From: Algoriphagus terrigena DSM 22685
Lineage (GTDB): Bacteria > Bacteroidota > Bacteroidia > Cytophagales > Cyclobacteriaceae
DNA: 64,000 bases
Direction of reading: 5' to 3'
Assembly (NCBI RefSeq): GCF_000429445.1
Contig: NZ_AUBW01000003.1
Location: 124,001 to 188,000 of the forward strand
Numbering within the stretch: position 1 is the first letter of the stretch; every line of letters begins with the position of its first letter. The notes below the pieces were generated by a model, which searched no databases, was not told the DNA's origin, and worked only from the letters and a program-made list of their open reading frames with translations. Made by a program: the position numbers and the translations under genes. Positions 52,411 to 61,636 of the stretch are shown here, piece by piece.

Positions 52411-52452
52411 TTTGTGTGTTGCGGAAAGAAAACGGGGGTTTGTCGGCGTAAA

Positions 52453-52483
52453 AAAGGCCAGCCGGTTTTTCCGGCTGGCCTTT
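52453..52483. terminator. Bidirectional terminator between ppc and the lipoprotein gene
   Basis: A 13-bp perfect stem AAAGGCCAGCCGG/CCGGCTGGCCTTT with a TTTTT loop. Runs of A and T flank both sides, so it can stop transcripts from both convergent genes. Confidence 0.85.
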
Positions 52484-52504
52484 GATTCATTGGGCTGAAG
52501 CTTA

Positions 52505-53164
52505 TTACTTCTTCGCAGGCTTTGGAGCAACAGCGATGATGCCGTCTTTGACCATACGGTCTACGACCACCCCAGCAAAGGTGTGTGAGAACGCCTCCAG
52601 ATTGCTTGGGTTGGTAGTCTCTGACTGAGAAGACCATACCAGCGCTTCAGTCTTGGCATCGTACAAGTTTACTTCGATGTAGTAAAGCTTGTCCGTGGTA
52701 TAGTATCCCGGATCATACGTCATGGCGCCATAGTAGCCATAGTATCCGCCAAATCTTCCGTAGTATCCACCATAGCCCATTGGAGCGTAGGCGGTACTGC
52801 CCTGCACGTAGCGGGTTTCAGAAGTTTGATCCAGCAGAGCGACGGTCAAGATGCCGTCATAGCCCGAATCCTGAACAGTCTTGATGGCTTTGGCCATTCC
52901 TTCTTTGTCAGCTGCAGATCCAAGTGGGATGAGGGTCAAACTGCTGGAAGCTTCGACGCCGTCTTCTTGGAGAGTAGCGACAAGCTCTTCTTCAAAAGCC
53001 TGTCGGTTTACCAGATTGCTGGTCAATCCGGCTGTGAGGATTTTTTTATAAGGACTTGCCGGCTTGTCCGGGCTTGACCAAGAGCCGCTTATCTTGGTGC
53101 TTGGAGCGCAGGATGCCAAGGCTAAAACGAGCGCTAAGCCCGCGAGAAAAGATGTTTTTTTCAT
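52505..53164 (-). CDS. Lipoprotein with Gly/Tyr-rich segment (DUF4136-related?)
   Basis: A 219-aa lipoprotein (signal MKKTSFLAGLALVLALASC, modified C19). Its alpha/beta body resembles small outer-membrane-associated lipoproteins (KKILTAGLTSNLVNRQAFEE, DSGYDGILTVALLDQ, YYIEVNLYDAKTEALVWSSQ). A tract rich in G and Y (GYGGYYGRFGGYYGYYG) sits at about 129-145. No enzyme motif. It is the last of a minus-strand run of envelope genes, 8 bp after the DUF4136 gene. Confidence 0.75.
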   Translation of the reverse strand: MKKTSFLAGLALVLALASCAPSTKISGSWSSPDKPASPYKKILTAGLTSNLVNRQAFEEELVATLQEDGVEASSSLTLIPLGSAADKEGMAKAIKTVQDSGYDGILTVALLDQTSETRYVQGSTAYAPMGYGGYYGRFGGYYGYYGAMTYDPGYYTTDKLYYIEVNLYDAKTEALVWSSQSETTNPSNLEAFSHTFAGVVVDRMVKDGIIAVAPKPAKK

Positions 53165-53172
53165 AAAGAGTT

Positions 53173-53724
53173 TTATTTGTTGTTGATATCAAGGTATTTA
53201 AAAATCTGTTCAACTGCAGTTCTGACTGCTTCGTTTTTGTTTTCCTGTTTTTTGGGTACTACCTCCGAAATCGTCCCGGCCCAAGCCAGCACATTTCCGG
53301 ATTTCTCGACAAAATGGACCGTTAGACTTCCCTCGCGGTAGGTGTTTACGGGAATGTCTCTGACTTCCCAGTTGTAGCTCCGCTGTCCGGAATAGGTGAA
53401 TGGGTCGGTAGTGACGCTGGTTTCCCGCGTCTGTACTTTGTCTTCGACGACCAAGCCCAAGTTGATCCGCAGGTCTGGGTTCAGCGTATCCTGTGTCAGT
53501 CCCCGAGATTCCAGTGCATTTGCCATTTCTTCCTTCAGCATCGTCACGATTTCTGAATAGGAGACAAGGCTGTCATTTGGGATGTCAATCTGAGCAAAAT
53601 CAAAGGTAGAATGAGCACTCAATTTGAAGTCTGCAAACTTGCCTTCTTCGACTACAACCCGGGTAGGCGCACAGGAGCAAAGTAAAATCATTGCGAGAAC
53701 GGGAGAAAACAGATTCTTTTTCAT
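53173..53724 (-). CDS. DUF4136 lipoprotein
   Basis: A 183-aa lipoprotein (MKKNLFSPVLAMILLCSC, modified cysteine at 18). The domain fits DUF4136: FADFKLSAHSTFDFAQ, SEIVTMLKEEMANALESRGL, PDLRINLGLVVEDKVQTRET, YREGSLTVHFVEKSGNVLAW. Such proteins are outer-membrane lipoproteins of unknown function. Cotranscribed with the 52505 gene. Confidence 0.8.
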   Translation of the reverse strand: MKKNLFSPVLAMILLCSCAPTRVVVEEGKFADFKLSAHSTFDFAQIDIPNDSLVSYSEIVTMLKEEMANALESRGLTQDTLNPDLRINLGLVVEDKVQTRETSVTTDPFTYSGQRSYNWEVRDIPVNTYREGSLTVHFVEKSGNVLAWAGTISEVVPKKQENKNEAVRTAVEQIFKYLDINNK

Positions 53725-53801
53725 GAGAATTTGAGTTGTTCTAGGTTTGATTTCTTTTCCTTGACCGAGAGCAAGACCGGGTTTTCTAATCGACCACCGT
53801 G

Positions 53802-54395
53802 TTAATTGTTTAAGATAACCAAACCGATGTTAAAACTCAAGTTTGACTGGCCTTCCAATCCACCGCCCTCCAGGGTTCCGAAATATTTTGCCCCGACACG
53901 GAACGCGACATTATCGGCCGGCTGGATCAGGACACCCAGTTCGGGTCGGAAGCCAAACTGCCAATGCGTGTCCTCTGACTTGTACATGCCCATTTCGATC
54001 GTCCGCTTGTTGGCGATGGTACCGATGCCGAAAGACGCGTAGGGACGTATCAAGTCGGTGAACGAATGATAATAGGCCGCTGTGGCCATGATTGGATAGG
54101 CATACTGGTACCGATACTGGATACCGGAGAGCGATGCCGTCTCCCGGGTATATACTTCGTTTTCAGTCCGCTCAAAGATCGTAGAATGTCCAAATTCTCC
54201 ACCGATGGCCACATGGTCATTGATGAATTTTTGGAATTCCAGGGCAAAACCTCTACCCGAAACCACGTCAATAAAATCCGCGGTATTTCCGGTAGGAAGT
54301 GTCACTGTATAGTTAACGCTATATAAAGAACGCTGTGCTTTCGCAGATATTCCCAAGCCTACCAGCAGGGAAAATAAGATCAGATACTTTTTCAT
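53802..54395 (-). CDS. Outer-membrane beta-barrel protein
   Basis: A 197-aa protein with signal MKKYLILFSLLVGLGISAKA and alternating beta strands ending in FNIGLVILNN. Small OmpA/OmpW-type barrel (HVAIGGEFGHSTIFER, RPYASFGIGTIANKR, NVAFRVGAKYFGTLEGGG). The start overlaps the stop of the preceding DUF4136-like gene by one base, so they are coupled. Confidence 0.82.
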   Translation of the reverse strand: MKKYLILFSLLVGLGISAKAQRSLYSVNYTVTLPTGNTADFIDVVSGRGFALEFQKFINDHVAIGGEFGHSTIFERTENEVYTRETASLSGIQYRYQYAYPIMATAAYYHSFTDLIRPYASFGIGTIANKRTIEMGMYKSEDTHWQFGFRPELGVLIQPADNVAFRVGAKYFGTLEGGGLEGQSNLSFNIGLVILNN

Positions 54396-55033
54396 TATTT
54401 CTGTAGGTAGGGTGATTGGGAAAATGCCTGATCGAGGGTTCTGTCAATTCGATTGGCGGCGTCACCTGGTTCTCCTTCAAGAAGTCCATTGACAATGGCT
54501 ATCCAGTTAACCGCGATATTGTTGTTACTATCGACATCCTTTGGACTGGTCATCTGAACGAAAATGCTACCCGATCTCACCGACGTCACCGTAGGAGGGT
54601 AATAGCCCGGATAGTACCAGCCTGCTCCGCCGCCTGGATAATACCAGCTCCAATACCACCAATCGTAGTAATAATACACTTCAGTCGTCTGCAGGGCAGC
54701 AGGCAGTAGCACCAAGTCAGGGTTTGCAGATTCGGCCACTTCCCGATATCCCAGAGCATTCATGTTGCTCCTCAGGGTGGCCAGGATAGGGTTTGCAAGC
54801 TGTGGAGGCAGGAAGTCGGGTTGGTCAGTATCTCCGGCTAAGCCGCCGTTGGAGATGCTGATGACTTCGTCTGGCAGCGCGTAGGTGCTTTTGGAAGAGA
54901 AGTTGAAATCCTTGTTGTAGTTAGTATAGACTACGTCTTGTTCTTCAACGAAAGTGGCTCCTTCCGGAGAGCAGGCTATCAAACCTGAAACCAGAAGGAG
55001 CCCGAAGCTGGATCGCTTAATAAAATCAACCAT
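54395..55033 (-). CDS. DUF4136-like lipoprotein with Tyr/Trp-rich tract
   Basis: A 212-aa lipoprotein (lipobox LIAC, cysteine 21). The body follows the DUF4136 pattern (FNFSSKSTYALPDEV, ILATLRSNMNALGYREVAES, NPDLVLLPAALQTTEVYYYY). A striking aromatic tract (YYYYDWWYWSWYYPGGGAGW) interrupts it at about residues 118-137. It is coupled to the barrel gene at 53802 and 19 bp downstream of the helical exported-protein gene. Confidence 0.78.
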   Translation of the reverse strand: MVDFIKRSSFGLLLVSGLIACSPEGATFVEEQDVVYTNYNKDFNFSSKSTYALPDEVISISNGGLAGDTDQPDFLPPQLANPILATLRSNMNALGYREVAESANPDLVLLPAALQTTEVYYYYDWWYWSWYYPGGGAGWYYPGYYPPTVTSVRSGSIFVQMTSPKDVDSNNNIAVNWIAIVNGLLEGEPGDAANRIDRTLDQAFSQSPYLQK

Positions 55034-55052
55034 AAAAGGTAATTGGGGTAAT

Positions 55053-55523
55053 TTAGATGTCTCCGACGAATGGCAATTCCTGCTGGATTACGTTTCGGAT
55101 GGTGTTGGTAATGTAAAATTCAATCTGGATGAACTTCGCTGCGTCGATCGCCGAAGTTGCTTTTTTGACTTTGGAATAGTAAGAAGAATAGAGTTTGTTC
55201 AGAGCAGCATCGTTCTTCAATGAGCGCATTGCCAACGCATCAGCTTCTTCGTCGCCGATGTGGGTGAATTTCTCAATGTAGTCGTTGATGATCATGATTC
55301 GCTCTTTGCCGATTTCTTTTCGGGCGATCTCAAACTCATCATAGACTGGCCAAAACGCAGCTGCTTTCTCCGGCGAAAGTCCCATGTAAGACTCGATCAG
55401 TGTTTTTTTGTCTTTGCCAAAAGCTTCCTGAACTAGCTTGATTTCTTCATCGACAGTTTGGGCAAATGAGCCAGCGATACCAGCTGAAAACAGCATAACG
55501 GCAACGAGTAGTAGTTTTTTCAT
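55053..55523 (-). CDS. Helical exported protein
   Basis: A 156-aa protein with signal MKKLLLVAVMLFSAGIAGSFA; the mature part is all-helical (VQEAFGKDKKTLIESYMGLS, FWPVYDEFEIARKEIGKERI, KVKKATSAIDAAKFIQIEFY). It is similar in style to small periplasmic CpxP/Spy-like or LTXXQ proteins but without a clear LTxxQ motif. Operon head of the lipoprotein/barrel set. Confidence 0.75.
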   Translation of the reverse strand: MKKLLLVAVMLFSAGIAGSFAQTVDEEIKLVQEAFGKDKKTLIESYMGLSPEKAAAFWPVYDEFEIARKEIGKERIMIINDYIEKFTHIGDEEADALAMRSLKNDAALNKLYSSYYSKVKKATSAIDAAKFIQIEFYITNTIRNVIQQELPFVGDI

Positions 55524-55644
55524 GATTTTAGATAATTGTATTTGGAAAAAGATGAGTAAAGATTCGTTAGTAAAGCTGGCGTATTGTTAAAAATTAATTC
55601 ATGATTAAAATCAGCTTTGAACTTTATTTTATCGCTAAATACTG

Positions 55645-56844
55645 TTAAAAGCTTTCGTTTACATTCAGGTAAAAGCCGGAATTTCCCTTTTGTCCAAAGC
55701 CATAATCTGCCGAAATAGTCGTCCGGTTTTGCTTGTTGATCATCACCCGCAGTCCCAGTCCGTACCCTGGGTTGAATTGGTTGAAGAGTTTTTCCTGGGT
55801 GGTCTTGCTGCTGAAGCTTGCCGCGTTGACGAAGACCGTTCCTCCGAAGGTTTCCTTGTTTTGTTGAAGCGGAAACCTCCATTCTGCTTCGGTATAAACC
55901 ATGCTTTCCCCACGGAATCTCCCCTGGGCGTACGCACGGCCGGAGCGGCCAAACATATCCCAGCCGATCCCTGGCAGGTTCATGTAGGGCACCTTTCCCG
56001 ATACCACAAAGTTGCCAAATCCCCACAGCGCGATCAGGTTTCTTTTCCGTTTTTCACTCAGGTTGATGTAGTGCCGGTAGTCCAGTAGTAGCAGGCTGGA
56101 ACTTTGGTCAGAGCCTAAAAAACCGGGATTGATCTTGTACTGGATCCATCCGAAGTTCTTTTCATATGGCGACACCGAGTTGTCCCGGTTTTCCATTACC
56201 ATGTTGAGACTGACGCCGGATACCGTGTACTTATCCGTGTCAAAGCCCATTTCAGTGTTATACCTATCGTGGGAAAACTCCAATTCCCCGACGATTTCTT
56301 CCTCTTGGAATGTTTCGATCTTTGAATGAATGTCCAGATGATAGCCCGCTCCCAAGTAGAACTTGGAATCACCTATGCGCTTGAGGATCGCTTCGTAAAA
56401 TCGGATCAGGCGAAAGTCCATCTGCTGCTCACCCCACCAGACTCCGGGCTGGCTGGGGTTTTCGGCTGGTTCATTTGGCGTACTGCTACCGAGCCCGTAG
56501 GTGGGCTGGGAGGTGATAAAATACCGCCAGTCACCGATGAGGATGGTCTTATTTTCATTGAGAAAAATATTGCTGCGTGAGCTGAAGATCCACTGTTTCT
56601 TGGTTGTATAGAGGAAGTTGCCCACGAAGTTGGACATCTTGGTCGTCTGCGGATCACCCATGTACCAGGTCGCTGAGGGCGCCAAACCAAAGAGCCAACC
56701 ATTGGCTGGGTTCGAGCCGATTGCCGGTAGGGGAACCAGTTTGAAGTGGTGGATTTTATTGGGTTGATAGCTGATCGAGTCTGACTGCGCCGAAAGCTGC
56801 AGGGTGACAAGAAGAAAGAGTCCGAGGAGGAGACCTGATTTCAT
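55645..56844 (-). CDS. BamA/TamA-family (surface antigen D15-like) outer-membrane protein
   Basis: A 399-aa protein with signal MKSGLLLGLFLLVTLQLSA and a 16-strand-like barrel: PLPAIGSNPANGWLFG start, RDNSVSPYEKNFGWIQY, IGWDMFGRSGRAYAQGRFRG (the conserved RGF/RG loop region) and GYGLGLRVMINKQNRTTISA before DYGFG. No POTRA domains are present, so it is a short accessory member that may transport or insert lipids or proteins. Confidence 0.85.
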   Translation of the reverse strand: MKSGLLLGLFLLVTLQLSAQSDSISYQPNKIHHFKLVPLPAIGSNPANGWLFGLAPSATWYMGDPQTTKMSNFVGNFLYTTKKQWIFSSRSNIFLNENKTILIGDWRYFITSQPTYGLGSSTPNEPAENPSQPGVWWGEQQMDFRLIRFYEAILKRIGDSKFYLGAGYHLDIHSKIETFQEEEIVGELEFSHDRYNTEMGFDTDKYTVSGVSLNMVMENRDNSVSPYEKNFGWIQYKINPGFLGSDQSSSLLLLDYRHYINLSEKRKRNLIALWGFGNFVVSGKVPYMNLPGIGWDMFGRSGRAYAQGRFRGESMVYTEAEWRFPLQQNKETFGGTVFVNAASFSSKTTQEKLFNQFNPGYGLGLRVMINKQNRTTISADYGFGQKGNSGFYLNVNESF

Positions 56845-56960
56845 TGAGCTGGATTGGGTTGGCTAGTGGCTATTTTCAATCCAATCTAAGGGTTAGAGCG
56901 CGATTCAAAGAAGTAATTGCTGCCAATCCGAAAAAAATAATTGGGGAATAAGGAGAAGGA

Positions 56961-56985
56961 CGGGGGAAAGACCGGCTTTCCCCCG
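56961..56985 (-). terminator. Hairpin after the 56995 barrel gene
   Basis: A perfect 10-bp GC-rich stem CGGGGGAAAG/CTTTCCCCCG with a 5-nt loop, 10 bp past the stop codon. The T-run on the minus strand is weak. Confidence 0.65.
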
Positions 56986-56994
56986 GAATGTTAT

Positions 56995-57651
56995 TTATTG
57001 AGGGAATCGGAAGACGAGGCCGCCGTCAAATCCAAACTGATACATAGTAGAGTAGGTAGAAACCCCCGCGCCAGCACCGCCAGTACCGAAATAAAGTCCT
57101 CCGCCAGCACCCTGTACGGCTGACATGAGCGAAGCCTGAACTTTTAAGCCGACTTTCTCAGAGAACCAAAAGTTAGAACCGCCACGAAGTGCCCATGCAA
57201 ATTTTGTGGCGCCGTTTTCATTTTTGTTGTCCGGATTGTAGGTGTCAAAGATGGCCATTCCGATGCCGAAGCCAAAGTAGGGCTCTGCCACTTCACTTAC
57301 CGGGAAATAGTTGGTGCCGTTCAGCATGATCCAGTTGGTAGACAGGTCGAAAGTGGTATTCTTAACGTCATTACCAAATCCATCATAATCGAGATAGGTC
57401 ACGGGAGCGGTCGTGTCTTGTCTCAAGTACTGAAGTTCAAAGGCTTTGGTGGTGTTGGGTAGCTGGTATTCGATACCTGCACCCCATCTGAAGCCTCCCA
57501 GGATTTTACCGTCGTAATACGAAGTAGCGGAGTAGTAGCTTTCCACCTTGTCGTCAAACACGTAGCCAGCATAGGTATTGACACGAAGTTCTTGGGAAAA
57601 AGCTGTTCCGGCTGCCAGGGCCAAAACAAATAGCATGGTAATTTTTTTCAT
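56995..57651 (-). CDS. Outer-membrane beta-barrel protein
   Basis: A 218-aa protein with signal MKKITMLFVLALAAGTAFSQ and a barrel-type strand pattern (RVNTYAGYVFDDKVESYYSA, YFGFGIGMAIFDTYN, WALRGGSNFWFSEKVGLKVQ and QFGFDGGLVFRFPQ, ending in a polar C-terminal residue after the aromatic signature). No function beyond a porin-like or structural role can be read. It is flanked by a hairpin downstream and a 314-bp non-coding gap upstream. Confidence 0.82.
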   Translation of the reverse strand: MKKITMLFVLALAAGTAFSQELRVNTYAGYVFDDKVESYYSATSYYDGKILGGFRWGAGIEYQLPNTTKAFELQYLRQDTTAPVTYLDYDGFGNDVKNTTFDLSTNWIMLNGTNYFPVSEVAEPYFGFGIGMAIFDTYNPDNKNENGATKFAWALRGGSNFWFSEKVGLKVQASLMSAVQGAGGGLYFGTGGAGAGVSTYSTMYQFGFDGGLVFRFPQ

Positions 57652-57965
57652 AATAGGGGTCTTTGCTTGTTAGTCTTCAAAATATAAAGGAGTCGATTTT
57701 TAAAATCAAGGGGCATCCCTAAACAAATATGAGACAGTCTTTTCCTTCAATTCATGATAAAAATCATCTACAGGTATGCGGTTTGGTGATTTTCAACAAG
57801 ATTCCAGAAGATAGCCCTGAAAAGTTTCGGCTTGGCAGTCTATCCGTTTTGTGCGATCTAGAAAAAATTCGGTTCTACTGGTTTCATCGACGACGATTCA
57901 CTGTCGCTTTTTTGATAAGCACCTTCGCAGCAGCCTCAGCTTGCTTCGGATCAAGCCCGGCTTTT
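57652..57965. other. Non-coding gap with a TGAT-N4-ATCA palindrome
   Basis: 314 bp between the barrel gene and the TonB receptor stop. The only notable element is ATGAT-AAAA-ATCAT at 57754-57767, which has the form of a CRP/FNR-type site (TTGAT-N4-ATCAA). It is about 100 bp upstream of the barrel start. A plus-strand frame through this gap (57729-58097) lacks any protein-like features. Confidence 0.35.
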
Positions 57966-60305
57966 TCAAAAGTTGAACCTTGCCGACATCAACAAGATGC
58001 GGGTCTCGCGTTTCGCGTAAAATTCCTGAGAAAACGAATTGGTGACTGCATTTCCAGCAAATCGGCGGGTGTCAAACACGTCTCTGAGACTGAGTGATAG
58101 ATTTGCTTTGTCCTCAAAAAATGACTTCTGCAAGCTCGCGTCCAAGTAATATTGGGCAAGGTCTCTTCCCTGTGCCTCAACCTCGGGTGAATCATAATTG
58201 GCCGCCAGTTGAAGATTGATGCCATACGGCAGCTTAAAATCCTGGGTCAATTTGGCATTCCATGAGAACCCCGAATTGGTAAATTCCTCGCTGATATTGG
58301 ACCCATCCACCTCGATCCGGAACACCGTCACCCCACCGTTGAGCGAGTACCAGTCGTTGACCTCGCCGACGCCGATGAACTCGACTCCGTAGGAGCTGGA
58401 GGAAAGCAGGTTTTCCGGCTGAGAATAGGAGATTCCGTCTTCCACGATCGTGATGAAATCCAGTTGCCCGTTGACCTTTCGGTAAAAGAGGTTCGTGGTG
58501 AAGCTTGACTTGTCAAAATTCGCCAAGTGACCAAACTCGAAGGAGTTGATCATCTCGGGCTGCAGGTCTGGGTTTCCCCGACGGATGTTTAGAGAATCCG
58601 TGATGTCCGGGAACGGGTTCAGTCTCCAAGCTGTCGGACGGTCGATTCTTCGGCTGTAGGTGAATTTCAGGGAATGGTGATCATTGAGATTGTACATCGT
58701 CTGCAGACTGGGAAACAGATTGAAATAGTTCTGCTGATTGTCTTCGTCGGTGTTTTCCAGATAGGTGTCCACGCGGGTCAATTCACCCCGGAGACCCAAT
58801 GCATACTCAAACTTGGGTCGGGTAGAGGAGAAGACTGCATACCCGGCGTGAATCTGGTCTTGATACAAAAACCGGTTGCTGACAGCCGGATCTTCGACAA
58901 ACTCCTGGCTGGTCTCATCAAATCTCAGGTATTGGTAGTCGTTGTCAAACTTCCGGATGTTCGACTTCAAGCCCGTTTCAAACTTTCCATTTTCCAGGGG
59001 CTTGATGTAGTCAAACTGGAAGACGGAGATGTTTCTGACCTCATCGGTATAGGCTCTTTCCTGGCCAGTTAGGTTGTCAGGAGCTGGGTCCAAGGTGTTT
59101 CCAAAGATCTCGATCCGCTGGGTTTTGAATTGGTTACGATAGGAATGGCTGGCAGTGAATCGCAGCAAATGCCCTTTGTCTTTGAAGTTATGCTCAAAGA
59201 TCAGGGCGTTGTCCAGTCCTTCGTCAATTTCGTCTTCCGTATTTCTCCTGACATAGTCAAAGGATTCATCTTCTCCTGTTTCGCCCATCCGATCCAGCTC
59301 CGCATAGAGCGTATTCGTCTGAAAATTCTGCCCGTACTGATAGACCCCTTCGTAGCTCAGTACATTGTTTCCAAAGTAGTAGTCCGCTCCATAGTTCATA
59401 TTGTGACCTTTTTCGCGGCTCGTGTTGTCGGTGTTTTGCGTCAGAGTTTCCTGATCTTCCGCGATGATTCGGGTGGATTCTCTGGTGCCGACATCTTTCC
59501 AATCCCGATAGTTGTATCCTCCAAAGACATTAAAATTGGATGTCCGGTGATTGATTCTGCCTCCGACATTTGTCCGGTTTCTGGTGCCGTAGGTCGCTTC
59601 CAAGCCCCCGTGAGTTCCAAGATCCTGGCCTTTCTTTAGAATGATATCGATCACCCCGCCTTCGGCTTCGGCGTCAAATCTTGCGTTCGGGTTATTGATC
59701 ACCCGGACCTCTTCGACAGCACTTGCGGGAAGCTGATCCAGATTTTGGGTGAGGGAGGAGTTTCTCCCGTTGATGAGGATATTGGTGCCGGTACTTCCTC
59801 TCAGTGCGATGGTGCCGTCTTCTGCCACAGAGATGGAAGGCGTATTTCGGAGGATGTCCAGCAGCGTGCCGCCGGCGTTGGCAATGTTGTTTTCCGGGGT
59901 GATCGTGATGCCCTCCAGACTGGTTCGGACCGGCATCTTGGAGGTTTGGACGACGACTTCTTCCAGGTTTTCTGCCTCATTTTGCATCATCACATCCCCC
60001 AAGTCCACATTCCCGGAGACTTTTACATCGGGGATGATTTGATCCTTGAATCCCAGGAAAAAAGCCTTGAAGGTGTAGGTGCCCCGCGCCACTTCCAGCG
60101 TGAAGTCTCCGTTTTCATCCGAATCCGAAAAGGCAACCGGCTCAGTTGCCTCACCATCCTGGAATACCGCAACCTGCACAAAACCCAATGGCTCCTTCCG
60201 ATCCCCATCCTTCAGGGTCCCAGAGATCTGGAAAGTCTGCGCCCAAACCAGCGTGGGCAGTGCAAAGTAAACAAATGCAAAAAGGAAAAATCTGGAGGTT
60301 CTCAT
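57966..60305 (-). CDS. TonB-dependent receptor-like outer-membrane protein (OMP_b-brl_3)
   Basis: A 779-aa protein with signal MRTSRFFLFAFVYFALPTLVWA. Residues about 24-110 form a carboxypeptidase-regulatory-like beta sandwich (FQISGTLKDGDRKEPLGFVQ); about 120-230 the plug (EGITITPENNIANAGGTLLD, ILINGRNSSLTQNLDQLPAS); the remainder a 22-strand barrel ending ILLMSARFNF with the typical C-terminal Phe. Barrel type is the OMP_b-brl_3 group, not SusC; no SusD gene is next to it. Substrate unknown. It lies directly downstream of a two-component pair, which suggests dedicated control. Confidence 0.88.
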   Translation of the reverse strand: MRTSRFFLFAFVYFALPTLVWAQTFQISGTLKDGDRKEPLGFVQVAVFQDGEATEPVAFSDSDENGDFTLEVARGTYTFKAFFLGFKDQIIPDVKVSGNVDLGDVMMQNEAENLEEVVVQTSKMPVRTSLEGITITPENNIANAGGTLLDILRNTPSISVAEDGTIALRGSTGTNILINGRNSSLTQNLDQLPASAVEEVRVINNPNARFDAEAEGGVIDIILKKGQDLGTHGGLEATYGTRNRTNVGGRINHRTSNFNVFGGYNYRDWKDVGTRESTRIIAEDQETLTQNTDNTSREKGHNMNYGADYYFGNNVLSYEGVYQYGQNFQTNTLYAELDRMGETGEDESFDYVRRNTEDEIDEGLDNALIFEHNFKDKGHLLRFTASHSYRNQFKTQRIEIFGNTLDPAPDNLTGQERAYTDEVRNISVFQFDYIKPLENGKFETGLKSNIRKFDNDYQYLRFDETSQEFVEDPAVSNRFLYQDQIHAGYAVFSSTRPKFEYALGLRGELTRVDTYLENTDEDNQQNYFNLFPSLQTMYNLNDHHSLKFTYSRRIDRPTAWRLNPFPDITDSLNIRRGNPDLQPEMINSFEFGHLANFDKSSFTTNLFYRKVNGQLDFITIVEDGISYSQPENLLSSSSYGVEFIGVGEVNDWYSLNGGVTVFRIEVDGSNISEEFTNSGFSWNAKLTQDFKLPYGINLQLAANYDSPEVEAQGRDLAQYYLDASLQKSFFEDKANLSLSLRDVFDTRRFAGNAVTNSFSQEFYAKRETRILLMSARFNF

Positions 60306-60367
60306 CGGGCAGCTTGTTGGTTTTGATACAAGTCTAAGGCTAGAATTTGTATCAATCTTGAAGTTGA

Positions 60368-61636
60368 CTACCTGAACAGAATCCGAATCACGTGCATATT
60401 GTTTTCATAATAATAAAATATCCGGAATCCGTAATTGACGCAGATCTGCTTGACTATAGCCAGGCCCAGGCCGATGGAATCAGGAAGTTCGCTTCCTTTT
60501 TTAAACCTTTCCAGGAATTCCTCCGGGTCGTTTTTAGGTGCTTTGCCGGAGTTCTCAATCCGGAGGTGGTCTGGATTGAGCTCGATGTGGATTGAGCCAT
60601 GATCGATATTATGCTTGATGGAATTTCCGATCAGGTTGGTGAGCAGGACTTCTGCCACGAAGGGATGGATCTCCAGCCAGACCATTGGATCAATCTCGGT
60701 GCTGAGTTGGATCGATCTCATCTCGATCAGCTCATCCAGGCCGTCCAGTGTTTTCTGGATGTAGGAACTCAGATTCAGTGTCTGCGGAGCTTCAAATTCC
60801 TCATTCTCCAGCTTGGCGAGCATTCCGAGAGATCTCACGATCCGGTTGATCCGCTCGTTGTTTTGGTAGGCAGAGTGGATCAGATCCGCTTGTTCGCCGG
60901 TGATTTCACCGTTCATGAGGTGCTCCAGCTTGCCCCGTATCACAGCTGAGGGTGTCTGGATTTCATGGGAAAGGTTTTCTGAAAATTCCTTGATCTGGCG
61001 GTAGTCCGTCAGGAGTTTTTTGGACATCCGCTCGAGGAACTCGTTGAGTTTTTCAAACTCAGAGATTCCGTTTTTGGTGAATTGCAGAGGCTCGTTTTTC
61101 TGAAAGCTAAATCCCTGAACCGCATCCAGACTCTTGTGAAACGGGCTGAGGATTTTCTTTGAGATAAATCGGAAGAAGATGCCGATAAAGACCAGCTGGA
61201 TCGCAAAGACAGACAGCATGGTCACCACGACAGTTTCGGTGATGTCGTCGGCCTCGACGACCAGGTTGTAGTAGGAGATCCGATAGTGCTTTCCGTCGAT
61301 CTTGTACGATTTGCTGGCCTTCAGCTGGATCTCATTTCGATTCATGGGATCGTGGTAGGCAAGGGTGTCACGCAGATGCAGCTCCTCGATCGGGAGGTCA
61401 AAAGGAATTTCGGTTATCTCCAGCTTGTCGTATAGAAGCCTGTTGGGAGGGGCACCTTTTTCGATGCGTTCTGCATAGGCGTCGATCTCCCGGGTGAGCT
61501 CCATGCCGAGCTCAAAGTCGATCTCTGACCCCAGCTTGTTGTAGATGAAAAAGCCCCCCACCAGCAGCGCCGCCAAGGTAATTCCCAAGTACCAAAGGGT
61601 GATGATATTGATCAGTTGCATGCGGTTATTTTTCAT
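60368..61636 (-). CDS. Sensor histidine kinase
   Basis: A 422-aa membrane kinase: helices at about 13-32 and 135-157 enclose a periplasmic sensor of about 100 residues. The cytoplasmic part carries the H box FSENLSHEIQTPSAV with phospho-accepting H224, the N box LIGNSIKHNIDHG and the G box SIGLGLAIVKQ, all standard for HisKA/HATPase_c. No HAMP domain is obvious. The ATG overlaps the response-regulator stop by 4 bp, so the pair is translated together. Confidence 0.93.
   Translation of the reverse strand: MKNNRMQLINIITLWYLGITLAALLVGGFFIYNKLGSEIDFELGMELTREIDAYAERIEKGAPPNRLLYDKLEITEIPFDLPIEELHLRDTLAYHDPMNRNEIQLKASKSYKIDGKHYRISYYNLVVEADDITETVVVTMLSVFAIQLVFIGIFFRFISKKILSPFHKSLDAVQGFSFQKNEPLQFTKNGISEFEKLNEFLERMSKKLLTDYRQIKEFSENLSHEIQTPSAVIRGKLEHLMNGEITGEQADLIHSAYQNNERINRIVRSLGMLAKLENEEFEAPQTLNLSSYIQKTLDGLDELIEMRSIQLSTEIDPMVWLEIHPFVAEVLLTNLIGNSIKHNIDHGSIHIELNPDHLRIENSGKAPKNDPEEFLERFKKGSELPDSIGLGLAIVKQICVNYGFRIFYYYENNMHVIRILFR

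Noticed and set aside
57729..58097. 122-codon plus-strand frame upstream of and overlapping the TonB receptor end
   Set aside because: Its second half is antisense to the receptor barrel and its first half shows no protein-like features; kept as non-coding gap.
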